DNA of 64,000 bases from Roseovarius lutimaris (GCF_900115165.1 NZ_FOVP01000001.1:62001-126000), one strand, 5' to 3'; shown: positions 18,843 to 29,817, counted from the stretch's first letter. Notes: generated from the letters alone by a model not told the origin. Made by a program: numbers and translations.

Positions 18843-19087
18843 TGCAGGTCATATCAAAGGCCTACGCGGCTTGTTCTTCTGTGACAGCCGCGCCGCAACC
18901 GATCTGTGGCACGAAGAATCTGGCCGATGTCCACAGCGGCAACCCAAGCGCGCGCAGGCCCGCGCGTGACGACAAACACGTGAAATCCAAAAGACTGAAC
19001 CCGTCCGATCCGGCGGCGCTCTGCAACCTCGACCCTGACGAGATTGCCCGCAGCCGCAAGACCGGGGGCCTTCTGAAAGCAAAGTGA
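18824..19087 (+). CDS. Hypothetical protein between nuoF and nuoG
   Basis: An 87-aa frame overlapping the preceding lipoprotein gene by 19 bases and ending six bases before nuoG. The N-terminal half is uninformative; the C-terminal part (LNPSDPAALCNLDPDEIARS, then RKTGGLLKAK) is polar and has the look of a translated sequence. The long overlap and lack of a clear ribosome site leave the start uncertain (another ATG is at 18833). Unknown function. Confidence 0.4.
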   Translation: MYNMVVMQVISKAYAACSSVTAAPQPICGTKNLADVHSGNPSARRPARDDKHVKSKRLNPSDPAALCNLDPDEIARSRKTGGLLKAK

Positions 19088-19093
19088 GAACAG

Positions 19094-21082
19094 ATGTCTG
19101 ACCTACGCAAGATCATCATCGACGATCAGGAGATCGAGGTTGAAGGGGCAATGACCCTGATCCAGGCCTGTGAGGTCGCGGGTGTCGAAGTGCCGCGCTT
19201 TTGCTATCACGAGCGGCTGTCGATTGCCGGCAACTGTCGGATGTGCCTGGTCGAGGTCGTCGGCGGGCCGCCCAAACCGGCGGCAAGCTGTGCGATGCAG
19301 GTGCGTGATCTGCGCCCCGGCCCCGAAGGCCAGCCGCCGGTGGTGAAAACCAACAGCCCGATGGTCAAGAAGGCCCGCGAGGGGGTGATGGAATTCCTGC
19401 TGATCAACCACCCGCTTGATTGCCCGATCTGCGATCAGGGCGGCGAATGCGATCTTCAGGATCAGGCGATGGCCTATGGCGTCGATTTCAGCCGCTATCG
19501 CGAGCCCAAGCGCGCCACCGAAGACCTTGATCTTGGCCCGCTGGTCGAAACCCACATGACGCGTTGTATTTCCTGCACCCGCTGCGTGCGCTTTACCTCC
19601 GAAGTGGCCGGCATCATGCAGATGGGCCAGACCGGTCGCGGCGAAGATGCCGAGATCACAAGCTATCTGGGCCAGACCCTCAACAGCAACCTTCAGGGCA
19701 ACATCATTGATCTCTGCCCGGTCGGTGCGCTTGTGAGCAAGCCCTATGCCTTTACCGCCCGCCCGTGGGAATTGACCAAGACCGAGACCATCGACGTGAT
19801 GGACGCGCTTGGCAGCAACATCCGCGTCGATTGCAAGGGCCGTGAAGTGATGCGTATCCTGCCGCGCAACCATGATGGCGTGAACGAGGAATGGATTTCC
19901 GACAAGACCCGCTTTGTCTGGGACGGGCTGCGCCGTCAGCGTCTGGACAAGCCCTATGTTCGCGAGAACGGCAAGCTGCGTCCGGCCACTTGGGGCGAGG
20001 CGCTTGGCCGCGCATCCGACGCAATCAAGGGCGCCAAGAAACTCGCCGGTCTGGTCGGTGATCTGGTTCCGGTCGAGGCTGCCTTTGCCCTCAAGCAACT
20101 GGTCGAGGGGCAGGGCGGTCAGGTTGAATGCCGCACCGACAAGGCCCGTTTGCCGATTGGCAACCGAAGCGCCTATGTTGGTAATGTCGCCATCGAAGAT
20201 ATTGATAGCGCAAGGAATTTCGTTCTGATCGGCACCAACCCGGCGGTCGAGGCGCCGGTTCTCAATGCGCGCGTGCGCCGCGCCTGGATCAAAGGGGCCA
20301 ATGTCACCGTGGTCGGCCCCAAGATCGATCTGACCTATGACTATAACCATGCGGGCCCCGACCGCGCCGCGCTTGACGGGCTGAACGTGCCCGAGGACAC
20401 AATCGTGATCGTCGGGCAGGGCGCGCTGCGCGAGGCGGACGGCGAGGCGGTTCTGGCCGCCGCGCAGGCGCTTTCGGGGCGTCTGCTTGTGCTGCACACT
20501 GCCGCCGGGCGTGTCGGCGCGATGGATGTGGGGGCGGTGACCGAAGGCGGTCTTGAGGCCGCCATTGAGGGCGCCGATGTGGTTTACAACCTTGGCGCCG
20601 ACGAGGTCGAGATCGCCGCCGGGCCGTTCGTGATTTATCAGGGAAGCCATGGCGATCGCGGCGCGCATCGCGCCGATGTGATCCTGCCGGGGGCCGCCTA
20701 TACCGAGGAACAGGGCCTGTTCGTCAGCACCGAAGGCCGCCCGCAACTGGCGCTTCGGGCCGGGTTTGCACCGGGCGAGGCCAAGGAAAACTGGGCCATC
20801 CTGCGCGCGCTCTCGGGGGAAATCGGCGCGGTGCTTGGCTATGACAGCATCGCGCAGCTGCGCAAGGCGCTGGTCGCAGAGGTGCCGCATCTCAAAATGA
20901 TCGACAGCGTGCCGGAAAACGACTGGGTGCCGCTGGCCAAGGCCAAGCTGGGCCGCGCCGATTTCCGCACCGCCATATCCGATTTCTATCTCAGCAACCC
21001 GATCGCCCGCGCAAGCGAGGTGATGGGCACGCTGAGCGCCAATGCCAAGGCACGGGCCGAAAACCCGCTGGCCGCAGAGTGA
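19094..21082 (+). CDS. nuoG: NADH-quinone oxidoreductase subunit G
   Basis: The 75-kDa iron-sulfur subunit, 662 aa, of the short alphaproteobacterial/mitochondrial type. N-terminal 2Fe-2S ligands (C-x10-C-x2-C in [15 protein letters not shown], then SCAMQV), the His/Cys-ligated N5 region [19 protein letters not shown], and the N4 ligands [10 protein letters not shown] with CPVGALVS are all visible. The rest is a molybdopterin-oxidoreductase-like domain that has lost its cofactor in this family. It carries electrons from NuoF/E towards NuoI/B. Confidence 0.96.
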   Translation: MSDLRKIIIDDQEIEVEGAMTLIQACEVAGVEVPRFCYHERLSIAGNCRMCLVEVVGGPPKPAASCAMQVRDLRPGPEGQPPVVKTNSPMVKKAREGVMEFLLINHPLDCPICDQGGECDLQDQAMAYGVDFSRYREPKRATEDLDLGPLVETHMTRCISCTRCVRFTSEVAGIMQMGQTGRGEDAEITSYLGQTLNSNLQGNIIDLCPVGALVSKPYAFTARPWELTKTETIDVMDALGSNIRVDCKGREVMRILPRNHDGVNEEWISDKTRFVWDGLRRQRLDKPYVRENGKLRPATWGEALGRASDAIKGAKKLAGLVGDLVPVEAAFALKQLVEGQGGQVECRTDKARLPIGNRSAYVGNVAIEDIDSARNFVLIGTNPAVEAPVLNARVRRAWIKGANVTVVGPKIDLTYDYNHAGPDRAALDGLNVPEDTIVIVGQGALREADGEAVLAAAQALSGRLLVLHTAAGRVGAMDVGAVTEGGLEAAIEGADVVYNLGADEVEIAAGPFVIYQGSHGDRGAHRADVILPGAAYTEEQGLFVSTEGRPQLALRAGFAPGEAKENWAILRALSGEIGAVLGYDSIAQLRKALVAEVPHLKMIDSVPENDWVPLAKAKLGRADFRTAISDFYLSNPIARASEVMGTLSANAKARAENPLAAE

Positions 21083-21084
21083 AG

Positions 21085-21486
21085 ATGCGCGCGGGCCTCA
21101 TAACGCCTGCGGCGCTCTGCCTCATCGGGGGGCTGAGTGGCTGTGCCGAGGCCGGCGCGGGGACGACCGCGGCGTTTCAACCCAGCTACGACGGGATTGA
21201 GACGCGGCTTCTGGACGGTGATCTGGTGAATTTCCACGTCACCATGCGCGGTGCGCGTGGCCGCGAGGATGTCGATCGCTATGCCGAATGCGCCGCGGCG
21301 CAATACACTTTGATCCGCGGCTATGGATTTGCGCGCCATCTGCGCACGAATCTGGCGGAAGAGGGTGGCGTCTGGCGCGGCGATGCGATTTATACCATCT
21401 CGGCGGCATTGCCCCGAGGCTTGAAGACAATCGACGCCGAAGTCGTCGCCGCCAATTGTGCGGAAAATGGAATACCGATGGTGTGA
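21085..21486 (+). CDS. Putative lipoprotein between nuoG and nuoH
   Basis: A 133-aa protein with a lipoprotein signal and lipobox GLSGC. Conserved-looking features in the mature part are [29 protein letters not shown] and a final [17 protein letters not shown]; the two non-lipid cysteines could form a disulfide. An in-frame GTG two codons earlier overlaps the nuoG stop and is an alternative start. It belongs to a widespread Rhodobacteraceae hypothetical type; the function is unknown. Confidence 0.7.
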   Translation: MRAGLITPAALCLIGGLSGCAEAGAGTTAAFQPSYDGIETRLLDGDLVNFHVTMRGARGREDVDRYAECAAAQYTLIRGYGFARHLRTNLAEEGGVWRGDAIYTISAALPRGLKTIDAEVVAANCAENGIPMV

Positions 21487-21493
21487 GGGCCTG

Positions 21494-22531
21494 ATGTCTG
21501 AATTCTTTACAACCCCGCTTGGGATCGCCGTGCTGATCGTGGCGCAATGTCTGGCCGTTGTGGCCTTTGTCATGATCTCGTTGTTGTTCCTGGTTTACGG
21601 CGACCGCAAGATCTGGGCGGCGGTGCAGATGCGGCGCGGGCCCAACGTGGTGGGGGCCTTTGGCATCCTGCAATCGGTGGCGGACGCCCTGAAATATGTC
21701 GTCAAGGAAATCGTGGTGCCGGCCGGTGCCGACAAGGCGGTGTTCATGCTCGCCCCGATGACCAGCTTTGTGCTGGCGATCCTGGCCTGGGCGGTTATTC
21801 CGTTCAACGATGGCTGGGTTTTGTCGGATATCAACGTTGCGGTGCTGTTTGTTTTTGCTGTTTCATCGCTTGAGGTCTATGGCGTGATCATGGGAGGTTG
21901 GGCCAGCAACTCGAAATACCCGTTCCTTGGCTCGTTGCGCTCGGCGGCGCAGATGATTTCCTATGAGGTCAGCATCGGTCTGATCATCATCGGGATCATC
22001 ATCTCGACCGGGTCGCTCAACTTTAGCGAAATCGTGCGCGCGCAGGACACCGGATATGGCTTTTTCGGCTGGTACTGGCTGCCGCATTTCCCGATGGTCT
22101 TCCTGTTCTTCATCAGCGCGCTTGCCGAAACCAACCGCCCGCCGTTCGACCTTCCCGAGGCGGAATCCGAACTGGTGGCCGGCTATCAGGTGGAATATTC
22201 AAGCACGCCGTTCCTGTTGTTCATGGCCGGTGAATATATCGCCATTTTCCTGATGTGCGCCCTGATGAGCCTGTTGTTCTTTGGCGGCTGGCTCTCGCCG
22301 ATTCCGGGGCTGCCGGATGGCGTGCTCTGGATGGTTGGCAAGATGGCATTTTTCTTCTTCATCTTCGCCATGGTCAAGGCGATCACGCCGCGCTATCGCT
22401 ATGATCAACTGATGCGGATCGGCTGGAAAGTCTTCCTGCCGATGAGCATCGGCTGGGTGGTGATCGTGTCGTTCCTTGCGAAATTCGAAGTGTTCGGCGG
22501 CTTTTGGGCCCGTTGGGCGATTGGGGGCTGA
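21494..22531 (+). CDS. nuoH: NADH-quinone oxidoreductase subunit H
   Basis: Membrane subunit of 345 aa with about eight helices, forming the entrance to the quinone chamber. Signature segments are [20 protein letters not shown], the acidic loop [17 protein letters not shown] and GFHVEYSS-like [11 protein letters not shown]. The start is the ATG at GGGCCTGATG; twelve further upstream codons in frame overlap the preceding gene and are not typical of the family. Confidence 0.96.
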   Translation: MSEFFTTPLGIAVLIVAQCLAVVAFVMISLLFLVYGDRKIWAAVQMRRGPNVVGAFGILQSVADALKYVVKEIVVPAGADKAVFMLAPMTSFVLAILAWAVIPFNDGWVLSDINVAVLFVFAVSSLEVYGVIMGGWASNSKYPFLGSLRSAAQMISYEVSIGLIIIGIIISTGSLNFSEIVRAQDTGYGFFGWYWLPHFPMVFLFFISALAETNRPPFDLPEAESELVAGYQVEYSSTPFLLFMAGEYIAIFLMCALMSLLFFGGWLSPIPGLPDGVLWMVGKMAFFFFIFAMVKAITPRYRYDQLMRIGWKVFLPMSIGWVVIVSFLAKFEVFGGFWARWAIGG

Positions 22532-22533
22532 GG

Positions 22534-22677
22534 ATGGATCGCAAGGTTTATTTGTATCACTGCGCAGGTTCGACCGGGGCCGTTGTCAGATTTTTTGCCA
22601 AACCCGAAGCGTGCGACAAAGCTTTGCATGGCCTCGAAACCGCGGGCAAAACCCGTTTGCAAGACGTTAGGAGCTGA
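22534..22677 (+). CDS. 47-residue cytosolic ORF between nuoH and nuoI
   Basis: A 47-aa frame beginning MDRKVYLYHCAGSTGAVVRF and ending KTRLQDVRS. It starts two bases after the nuoH stop, ends three bases before nuoI, and its last codons carry the nuoI ribosome site AGGAG. It is soluble, mildly basic and has two cysteines. The exact fit between two structural genes argues for translation. No family is recognised. Confidence 0.55.
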   Translation: MDRKVYLYHCAGSTGAVVRFFAKPEACDKALHGLETAGKTRLQDVRS

Positions 22678-22680
22678 TCC

Positions 22681-23175
22681 ATGGCGAATATAGATTACGG
22701 GCGTGCGGCAGGATATTTCCTGCTCAAGGATTTCGTCATCGGCTTCAAGCTGGGCCTGAAGTATTTCTTTGCCCCCAAGGCGACGCTGAACTATCCGCAT
22801 GAAAAAGGCCCGCTTTCCCCGCGCTTTCGCGGCGAACATGCGTTGCGTCGCTACCCCAACGGCGAAGAGCGCTGCATCGCCTGCAAGCTCTGCGAGGCGA
22901 TCTGCCCGGCGCAGGCGATCACCATCGACGCCGAGCCGCGCGATGACGGCTCGCGCCGCACCACGCGCTATGACATCGACATGACCAAATGCATCTATTG
23001 CGGCTTCTGCCAGGAGGCCTGCCCGGTGGATGCGATTGTCGAGGGGCCGAATTTCGAGTTTGCCACCGAGACCCGTGAAGAGCTGTTTTACGACAAGGCG
23101 CGTCTGCTTGATAACGGCGACCGCTGGGAGGCCGAGATTGCCCGCAACCTAGAAATGGATGCACCGTACCGATGA
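22681..23175 (+). CDS. nuoI: NADH-quinone oxidoreductase subunit I
   Basis: The 23-kDa ferredoxin-like subunit, 164 aa. Two 4Fe-4S motifs, [12 protein letters not shown] and [12 protein letters not shown], bind clusters N6a and N6b. An amphipathic N-terminal segment ([19 protein letters not shown]) rests on the membrane, as in the family. AGGAG precedes the ATG. The stop overlaps the next start by four bases. Confidence 0.96.
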   Translation: MANIDYGRAAGYFLLKDFVIGFKLGLKYFFAPKATLNYPHEKGPLSPRFRGEHALRRYPNGEERCIACKLCEAICPAQAITIDAEPRDDGSRRTTRYDIDMTKCIYCGFCQEACPVDAIVEGPNFEFATETREELFYDKARLLDNGDRWEAEIARNLEMDAPYR

Positions 23176-23585
23176 CCGATCCCAAAAACCCCTTTGAAAT
23201 GCTGATGAACCAGGCGCAGGAAATGGCCAAGGCCATGAACCCGGCGCTCGAATCCTTTTCGCCGAAGGGGTTTGAAAAGCTCTGGCCGACGATGCCCAAG
23301 GAATTCATGGAAATGAGTTTCGGCAAGGGCGCCAGCAAAGAGGGCCTGGATGCCAAGACCCGGCTTTTGCTGACGCTGGCCGGCTTGACGATGCTGGGCG
23401 CGCAGAGCGACACGCAGATCCGCCTGACCGTGCGCCACGCACTCGAGGCCGGGGCCACCAAGGAAGAGATCGCCGAGACCATCGCGCAGATGTCGATGTT
23501 CGCCGGTATTCCGTCGATGACCCGCGCCATGGATTTTGCGCGCGAGGTGATGGACGAGAGCGAAGAAAAAGGAAAAGACAAATGA
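23172..23585 (+). CDS. Carboxymuconolactone decarboxylase-like protein
   Basis: A 137-aa soluble helical protein. The region [20 protein letters not shown] followed by [20 protein letters not shown] matches the CMD/AhpD-type helical core. The CxxC pair of AhpD peroxidases is absent (there is no cysteine at all), so a thiol peroxidase role is unlikely. It is coupled to nuoI and nuoJ by overlaps at both ends, an unusual place for this fold. Function unknown; a structural or regulatory role for complex I is possible. Confidence 0.7.
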   Translation: MTDPKNPFEMLMNQAQEMAKAMNPALESFSPKGFEKLWPTMPKEFMEMSFGKGASKEGLDAKTRLLLTLAGLTMLGAQSDTQIRLTVRHALEAGATKEEIAETIAQMSMFAGIPSMTRAMDFAREVMDESEEKGKDK

Positions 23586-24190
23586 CGATTGCGGCCATGG
23601 CCTTTTATTTGTTTGCGGTCTCGTTGCTGGTCGGGGGGCTGTTCACGGTGATCAGCCGCAACCCGGTGCATTCGGTGCTGTGGCTGATCCTGTCGTTCAT
23701 CTCGGCGGCGGGATTGTTCGTGCTGCTTGGGGCGGAATTCGTGGCGATGCTGTTGATCATCGTCTATGTCGGCGCGGTCGCGGTTCTGTTCCTCTTCGTG
23801 GTGATGATGCTTGACGTCGATTTTGCCGAACTCAAGGCGGAAATGGCGAAATACATGCCGCTGGCCTTGCTGATCGGTGTGATCCTTTTGATGCAGCTTG
23901 GGCTTGCCTTTGGCGCATGGGATGCCTCCGAGGGCGCAATGGGCGCACGCGCCGCCGTGGCCCCCGAGGGCGTTGAAAACACCGCAGCACTTGGCCTGCT
24001 GCTTTATGACAAATACTTCCTGCTGTTCCAGCTGGCCGGGCTGATCCTGCTGGTGGCGATGATTGGCGCGATCGTTCTGACGCTGCGTCATCGCACGGAT
24101 GTCAAACGCCAGAACGTGCTGCACCAGATGTGGCGCGATCCGGCCAAGGCGATGGAACTCAAGGACGTGAAGCCGGGGCAGGGGCTCTGA
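23582..24190 (+). CDS. nuoJ: NADH-quinone oxidoreductase subunit J
   Basis: Five-helix membrane subunit, 202 aa. The typical [20 protein letters not shown] and [20 protein letters not shown] segments are present; the latter is the helix with the pi-bulge that takes part in coupling. A periplasmic or cytosolic loop (about residues 107-135) separates the last helix. Overlaps the CMD-like gene by four bases. Confidence 0.95.
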   Translation: MTIAAMAFYLFAVSLLVGGLFTVISRNPVHSVLWLILSFISAAGLFVLLGAEFVAMLLIIVYVGAVAVLFLFVVMMLDVDFAELKAEMAKYMPLALLIGVILLMQLGLAFGAWDASEGAMGARAAVAPEGVENTAALGLLLYDKYFLLFQLAGLILLVAMIGAIVLTLRHRTDVKRQNVLHQMWRDPAKAMELKDVKPGQGL

Positions 24191-24200
24191 GCCGCTGACC

Positions 24201-24276
24201 CGCCCCGGACCTGATCCGGGGCCTCCTGACGTGGTGCGACATGCCAGGAGATCCCGGGTCAAGCCCGGGATGACGA
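24201..24276. repeat. REP-like palindromic element between nuoJ and nuoK
   Basis: Three nested dyads: CCCCGGA/TCCGGGG (loop 5), CTCCTG/CAGGAG, and ATCCCGGG/CCCGGGAT (loop TCAAG) followed by GACG. The two arms are of a kind widely scattered in alphaproteobacterial genomes. It fills the only gap of more than 100 bases inside the nuo operon (24191-24349) and could fold in the mRNA. Confidence 0.7.
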
Positions 24277-24349
24277 GAGGATGAATGCGACCGGGGCATT
24301 TCGGGTCGCCGGGAAGAACGACAAACGGGCAAGGCCCGGAGGGACAGAC

Positions 24350-24655
24350 ATGATCGGACTTGAACATTATCTAACGGTCGCGGCGGCGTTATTCGTGATA
24401 GGCATTTTCGGCCTGTTTCTGAACCGCAAGAACGTGATCATCCTTTTGATGTCGATCGAGTTGATCCTGTTGTCGGTCAATATCAACTTCGTGGCCTTCT
24501 CAAGTTACCTTGGCGATCTGGTCGGGCAGGTGTTCACGCTTTTCGTGCTTACCGTGGCCGCCGCCGAGGCCGCGATCGGCCTGGCCATTCTGGTCTGTTT
24601 CTTCCGGAACCGCGGCACCATCGCCGTGGAAGACGTCAACGTGATGAAAGGCTGA
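24350..24655 (+). CDS. nuoK: NADH-quinone oxidoreductase subunit K
   Basis: Small antiporter-like membrane subunit, 101 aa, three helices, with the conserved glutamates in the second and third helices ([17 protein letters not shown] and [13 protein letters not shown]). The ATG follows GGAGGGACAG. Twenty-three in-frame codons upstream fall in the intergenic repeat and are not coding. Confidence 0.95.
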   Translation: MIGLEHYLTVAAALFVIGIFGLFLNRKNVIILLMSIELILLSVNINFVAFSSYLGDLVGQVFTLFVLTVAAAEAAIGLAILVCFFRNRGTIAVEDVNVMKG

Positions 24656-24659
24656 AGCC

Positions 24660-26768
24660 ATGGAAACCACTCTCCTCTTCGGGCCTCTTGTCGGGGCGAT
24701 CATCGCGGGCTTTGGCTGGCGGATCATTGGCGACAAGGGCGCGCAATGGCTGACCACGGGGCTGTTGTTCCTGTCGGCTCTGCTCAGCTGGGTCATCTTT
24801 CTGACCCATGACGGCGTGACCCATAGCGTGCATATCCTCGACTGGGTTCAGTCGGGCACGCTTGACACTGCCTGGGCCATTCGCATGGACCGGCTGACGG
24901 CGATCATGCTGATCGTGATCACCACGGTCTCGGCGCTCGTGCATCTTTATTCGATGGGCTACATGGCGCATGACGAGAACTTCAAGGAAACCGAGAGCTA
25001 TCGCCCCCGGTTCTTTGCGTATCTCTCGTTCTTCACCTTCGCGATGCTGATGCTGGTGACCTCAGACAACCTGTTGCAGATGTTCTTTGGCTGGGAAGGG
25101 GTTGGCGTTGCCTCCTACCTTCTGATCGGGTTTTACTATCGCAAGCCAAGTGCGAATGCCGCCGCGATCAAGGCCTTCGTGGTCAACCGGATCGGCGATT
25201 TCGGCTTTGCGCTTGCCATCATGGCGCTTTATTTCCTGACCGACAGCATCAAGCTTGACGAGATATTTGCCGCCGCGCCGCAGCTGGCTGAAACCCAGCT
25301 GACGTTCCTCTGGACCGAGTGGAATGCCGCCAACCTGATCGCGTTTCTGCTGTTTGTCGGTGCGATGGGTAAATCGGCGCAGCTTTTCCTGCACACCTGG
25401 TTGCCGGACGCGATGGAAGGCCCGACGCCGGTCTCGGCGCTGATCCATGCCGCGACCATGGTGACGGCTGGGGTGTTCCTTGTCTGCCGGATGTCGCCGC
25501 TGATGGAATATGCCCCCGAAGCGATGAACGTTGTTGTATTTATCGGCGCCTCGACCGCCTTCTTTGCCGCCACCGTGGGCCTTGTGCAGAACGACATCAA
25601 GCGCGTCATCGCTTATTCCACCTGTAGCCAGCTTGGCTATATGTTCGTGGCCGCCGGTGTCGGAGTCTATTCGGTGGCGATGTTCCACCTTCTGACGCAT
25701 GCGTTTTTCAAGGCGATGCTGTTTCTCGGCGCCGGGTCGGTGATCCACGGGATGCACCACGAACAGGACATGCGCAACTATGGCGGCCTGCGCAAAAAGC
25801 TGCCCTATACGTTCTGGGCGATGATGATCGGCACGCTGGCCATTACCGGCGTCGGCATCCCGCTGACCCATATCGGCTTTGCCGGCTTCCTCAGCAAGGA
25901 TGCGGTGATCGAGAGCGCATGGGCCGGCACGCAGGGCGGCTATGCCTTCTGGATGCTGGTGATCGCGGCGCTGTTCACCAGTTTCTATAGCTGGCGGCTT
26001 ATTTTCATGACCTTCTTTGGCAAGGCGCGCGGCGACAAGCACACCCACGAGCATGCCCATGAATCGCCGATGGTGATGCTGGTGCCGCTTGGTGTGCTGG
26101 CGCTTGGCGCGGTGTTCTCGGGCATGGTCTGGTACAACAGCTTCTTTGGCAGCCACGAGCAGGTGAACAAGTTCTTCGGCATGCCCGTCCATGCGGTGAC
26201 GGCCGATGCCGGTCACGGCGACGCTCCTGCGGCAGAGACCGGCCATGGCGAGGCGGCCACGCAAGGGGGCGACGAGCACGCCGCCGCCACACCGGCACTG
26301 GCGCATGGCACAGCGCCCGAGGGCGCGATCTTCATGCATCCCGACAACACGGTGCTGGACGACGCACATCACGCGCCGACATGGGTCAAGGTCAGCCCGT
26401 TCATCGCCATGCTGCTTGGTTTTGTCACCGCGCTCTGGTTCTATATCTGGAGCCCGAGCATGCCGGGCAAACTGGCCGAAAGCCAGCGTCCGCTCTACCT
26501 GTTCCTGTTGAACAAATGGTACTTTGACGAAATCTATGATGCCGTCTTCGTGCGTCCCGCCAAGGCCCTTGGGCATCTTCTCTGGAAGCGTGGCGATGGT
26601 GATATCATTGACGGGTCGCTCAACGGCGTGGCAATGGGGCTTATTCCCCGTCTGACCCGCCTCGCGGGCCGGGCACAGTCCGGCTATATCTTCACCTATG
26701 CCTTCGCCATGGTGATCGGGATCGTGATCCTGGTGACATGGATGACGATCTTCGGAGGGGCAAACTGA
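24660..26768 (+). CDS. nuoL: NADH-quinone oxidoreductase subunit L
   Basis: Largest proton-pumping antiporter-like subunit, 702 aa, with 15-16 helices and the long lateral helix at the C-terminus. Conserved features include [37 protein letters not shown] and the central lysine/histidine helices. A histidine-rich loop ([12 protein letters not shown]) and an Ala/Gly/His-rich insert at about residues 513-580 extend one loop beyond the family core. The stop shares a base with the nuoM ATG. Confidence 0.96.
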   Translation: METTLLFGPLVGAIIAGFGWRIIGDKGAQWLTTGLLFLSALLSWVIFLTHDGVTHSVHILDWVQSGTLDTAWAIRMDRLTAIMLIVITTVSALVHLYSMGYMAHDENFKETESYRPRFFAYLSFFTFAMLMLVTSDNLLQMFFGWEGVGVASYLLIGFYYRKPSANAAAIKAFVVNRIGDFGFALAIMALYFLTDSIKLDEIFAAAPQLAETQLTFLWTEWNAANLIAFLLFVGAMGKSAQLFLHTWLPDAMEGPTPVSALIHAATMVTAGVFLVCRMSPLMEYAPEAMNVVVFIGASTAFFAATVGLVQNDIKRVIAYSTCSQLGYMFVAAGVGVYSVAMFHLLTHAFFKAMLFLGAGSVIHGMHHEQDMRNYGGLRKKLPYTFWAMMIGTLAITGVGIPLTHIGFAGFLSKDAVIESAWAGTQGGYAFWMLVIAALFTSFYSWRLIFMTFFGKARGDKHTHEHAHESPMVMLVPLGVLALGAVFSGMVWYNSFFGSHEQVNKFFGMPVHAVTADAGHGDAPAAETGHGEAATQGGDEHAAATPALAHGTAPEGAIFMHPDNTVLDDAHHAPTWVKVSPFIAMLLGFVTALWFYIWSPSMPGKLAESQRPLYLFLLNKWYFDEIYDAVFVRPAKALGHLLWKRGDGDIIDGSLNGVAMGLIPRLTRLAGRAQSGYIFTYAFAMVIGIVILVTWMTIFGGAN

Positions 26769-28315
26769 TGGATAACCTTCTTTCCATTGTCACCTTCATC
26801 CCTGCTGTTGCGGCGGCCATTCTGGCCATCTTCCTGCGCGGCGAGGATGAGGCGGCGCAAAGCAATGCCAAATGGGTGGCGATGATCGCGACATCGCTGA
26901 CCTTTGTGGTCTCGCTGTTCATCCTGTTTGAATTTGACTCGTCGAACACCGGCTTTCAGTTCGTGGAACAGCGCGAGTGGCTGCTTGGGCTGCAATACAA
27001 GATGGGCGTTGACGGGATCAGCGTTCTCTTCGTGATGCTGACCACCTTCATGATGCCGCTGACCATTGCCGCCTCGTGGAAGGTCACCTCGCGCGTCAAG
27101 GAATACATGATCGCCTTCCTGCTTCTGGAAACGCTGATGCTTGGCGTGTTCATGGCGCTTGATCTGGTGCTGTTTTACCTGTTCTTCGAGGCCGGCCTTA
27201 TCCCGATGTTCCTGATCATCGGCATCTGGGGGGGCAAGGCGCGGATTTATGCGTCGTTCAAGTTCTTCCTCTACACCTTCCTTGGCTCGGTGCTAATGCT
27301 GGTGGCGATGGTGGCGATGTTCTCGGATGCGGGCACCACCGATATTGCGGCGCTGCTCAAGCATGAGTTTGCAAGCGACAGCTTCTCGATCCTCGGCGTT
27401 CACATTGTCGGCGGCATGCAGACCCTGATGTTCCTGGCGTTCTTTGCCAGCTTCGCGGTCAAGATGCCGATGTGGCCGGTGCATACTTGGTTGCCCGATG
27501 CCCACGTTCAGGCGCCGACGGCCGGCTCGGTGGTTCTGGCCGCGATCCTGCTCAAGATGGGCGGCTATGGCTTCCTGCGCTTCAGCTTGCCGATGTTCCC
27601 GGTGGGCGCAGAGGTGTTGACGCCGCTGGTGCTCTGGATGTCGGCGATCGCGATTGTCTATACCTCGCTGGTGGCGCTTGCGCAGGAAGACATGAAAAAG
27701 CTGATCGCCTATTCATCCGTGGCGCATATGGGCTATGTCACCATGGGTATCTTTGCCGCCAACCAACAGGGCATCGACGGCGCGATCTTTCAGATGGTCA
27801 GCCACGGCTTTATCTCGGGGGCGCTGTTCCTCTGCGTGGGCGTGATCTATGATCGCATGCACACCCGCGAGATTGACGCCTATGGCGGTCTGGTGAACCG
27901 GATGCCGGCCTATGCGCTGATTTTCATGTTCTTCACCATGGCCAATGTCGGCCTGCCGGGCACCTCGGGTTTTGTCGGCGAGTTTTTGACGCTGGTCGGG
28001 ATCTTTCAGGTCAATACCTGGGTGGCGGCGGTGGCGACCACCGGCGTGATCCTGTCGGCGTCTTATGCGCTCTGGCTTTATCGCCGGGTGGTGATGGGCG
28101 ATCTGATCAAGGAAAGCCTGAGGACCATCACCGACATGAGCAAACGCGAGCGGGCAATCTTTGCACCGCTGGTGGTGATGACGCTGCTGCTCGGGGTTTA
28201 TCCCCGGCTGGTCACCGATATCACCGGCCCCTCTGTCGAGGCGCTGATTTCCAACTATGAGACGGCACAGGCCGTGGCATCGAGCGCCACGCAGGTTGCC
28301 GAAACCTCGCATTGA
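26768..28315 (+). CDS. nuoM: NADH-quinone oxidoreductase subunit M
   Basis: Antiporter-like proton-pumping subunit, 515 aa, about 14 helices. [18 protein letters not shown] carries the key glutamate helix; [20 protein letters not shown] and [14 protein letters not shown] are the classic signatures. The start overlaps the nuoL stop (TGATG); ten in-frame upstream codons belong to nuoL. Confidence 0.96.
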   Translation: MDNLLSIVTFIPAVAAAILAIFLRGEDEAAQSNAKWVAMIATSLTFVVSLFILFEFDSSNTGFQFVEQREWLLGLQYKMGVDGISVLFVMLTTFMMPLTIAASWKVTSRVKEYMIAFLLLETLMLGVFMALDLVLFYLFFEAGLIPMFLIIGIWGGKARIYASFKFFLYTFLGSVLMLVAMVAMFSDAGTTDIAALLKHEFASDSFSILGVHIVGGMQTLMFLAFFASFAVKMPMWPVHTWLPDAHVQAPTAGSVVLAAILLKMGGYGFLRFSLPMFPVGAEVLTPLVLWMSAIAIVYTSLVALAQEDMKKLIAYSSVAHMGYVTMGIFAANQQGIDGAIFQMVSHGFISGALFLCVGVIYDRMHTREIDAYGGLVNRMPAYALIFMFFTMANVGLPGTSGFVGEFLTLVGIFQVNTWVAAVATTGVILSASYALWLYRRVVMGDLIKESLRTITDMSKRERAIFAPLVVMTLLLGVYPRLVTDITGPSVEALISNYETAQAVASSATQVAETSH

Positions 28316-28331
28316 ACCGGAGGCCCTGAAG

Positions 28332-29765
28332 ATGCAGGCTGATCTGACTGTTATCCTGCCCGAGATTGTGATCTCGGTCTATGCACTGGCCGCCCTTCTG
28401 TTGGTGGCCTACACCGGCAAGGACAAGATGGCGGGCATGCTGGTCTGGCTGACCGCCGCGCTGTTCGTGCTGATGGCGCTGTGGATCGGCGCCACCGGCG
28501 AAGGCATCCGAACCGCCTTTGGCGGTATGTTCAATGACGATGGCTTTGCCCGTTTCGCCAAGGTGACGATCCTTCTGTCGGCCGCCGCCGTTCTGGTGCT
28601 GGGACAGGAATACATGGCGCGCCGCGATATCCTGCGGTTTGAATATCCGATCCTGATCGCCCTGGCGGCGGTCGGCATGATGGTGATGGTCAGTGCCGGC
28701 GATCTGATGGCGCTTTACATGGGGCTCGAGCTGCAATCGTTGGCGCTTTACGTGGTTGCCTCGCTGCGCCGTGACAGCGCCAAATCGACCGAGGCAGGCC
28801 TCAAGTATTTCGTGCTTGGCGCACTCAGTTCCGGCTTGCTGCTTTATGGCGCGTCGCTGACCTATGGCTATGCAGGCACGACGCTGTTTTCCGGCATCAT
28901 CGCCGCCGCAGAGGGGCAGGCGCCGATTGGTCTTTTGATCGGTCTGGTGCTGGTGATCTCGGGGCTGGCCTTCAAGATTTCGGCGGTGCCGTTCCACATG
29001 TGGACGCCAGACGTTTACGAGGGCTCGCCGACGCCGATCACCGCGTTTTTTGCCACTGCGCCCAAGATGGCCGCGATGGCGCTTTTTGCGCGGGTCGTGC
29101 ATGACGCCTTTGGCGGCGTGGTTGGCGACTGGCAGCAGGTGCTGGCGGCGCTGAGCTTGCTCTCGATGTTCCTTGGCGCCGTCGCGGCGATCGGGCAGAC
29201 CGATATCAAACGCCTGATGGCCTATTCATCGATCGCGCATATGGGTTATGCCCTGATGGGCCTTGCCTCGGGGACGGTGTTTGGCGTTCAGGCGATGCTG
29301 ATCTACATGGCGATCTATTTGACGATGAATATCGGCACCTTTGCCTTTATCCTGTCGATGGAGCGCGACGGTCAGCCGGTAACCGATATCCGCAGCCTGA
29401 ACATGTATGCCAAGGCGCAGCCGGGCCGGGCGCTTGCGATGCTGATCTTGTTGTTCAGCCTTGCCGGCGTGCCGCCGCTCCTGGGCTTTTTCGGCAAGCT
29501 TTACGTGCTGCGCGCGGCCTATGAGGGCGGGCTTGCCTGGCTTGCGGTGGCCGGTGTGGTCGCCAGTGTAATCGGCGCGTTCTATTATCTGCGGATCGTG
29601 TTCTACATGTATTTCGGCGAAGAGGGCGAAGCGCTTGAAACCGGGCGGTCGCCGGTGCAATGGGCGTTTTTGATGGCCTCGGCGGCGATCATGCTTGTCG
29701 GCATCATCAACATGTTCGGGGTCGAGGCAATGGCCCAGGCGGCGGCGGCGACGCTTGTCAACTGA
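28332..29765 (+). CDS. nuoN: NADH-quinone oxidoreductase subunit N
   Basis: Antiporter-like proton-pumping subunit, 477 aa, the last structural gene of the operon. Typical segments are [39 protein letters not shown] and [16 protein letters not shown]. The ATG at the MQADLTV start follows a short gap after nuoM; a longer in-frame extension would overlap the nuoM 3' end. A hairpin follows 30 bases after the stop. Confidence 0.96.
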   Translation: MQADLTVILPEIVISVYALAALLLVAYTGKDKMAGMLVWLTAALFVLMALWIGATGEGIRTAFGGMFNDDGFARFAKVTILLSAAAVLVLGQEYMARRDILRFEYPILIALAAVGMMVMVSAGDLMALYMGLELQSLALYVVASLRRDSAKSTEAGLKYFVLGALSSGLLLYGASLTYGYAGTTLFSGIIAAAEGQAPIGLLIGLVLVISGLAFKISAVPFHMWTPDVYEGSPTPITAFFATAPKMAAMALFARVVHDAFGGVVGDWQQVLAALSLLSMFLGAVAAIGQTDIKRLMAYSSIAHMGYALMGLASGTVFGVQAMLIYMAIYLTMNIGTFAFILSMERDGQPVTDIRSLNMYAKAQPGRALAMLILLFSLAGVPPLLGFFGKLYVLRAAYEGGLAWLAVAGVVASVIGAFYYLRIVFYMYFGEEGEALETGRSPVQWAFLMASAAIMLVGIINMFGVEAMAQAAAATLVN

Positions 29766-29795
29766 GCGGTGCCTATACCTGTCTGATCCAAGTGT

Positions 29796-29817
29796 GACGC
29801 GCCCCAAGGGGCGCGTC
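29796..29817 (+). terminator. Hairpin terminator after nuoN
   Basis: GACGCGCCCC and GGGGCGCGTC form a perfect ten-base inverted repeat separated by AA, followed by GCTTTCATATTT. The T-tract is weak, but the position directly after the 14-gene operon supports a termination or 3'-end-protecting role. Confidence 0.6.

Noticed and set aside
19103..20890. Long minus-strand open frame across nuoG
   Set aside because: Antisense shadow; low-complexity His/Arg/Gly content typical of reversed high-GC coding sequence.
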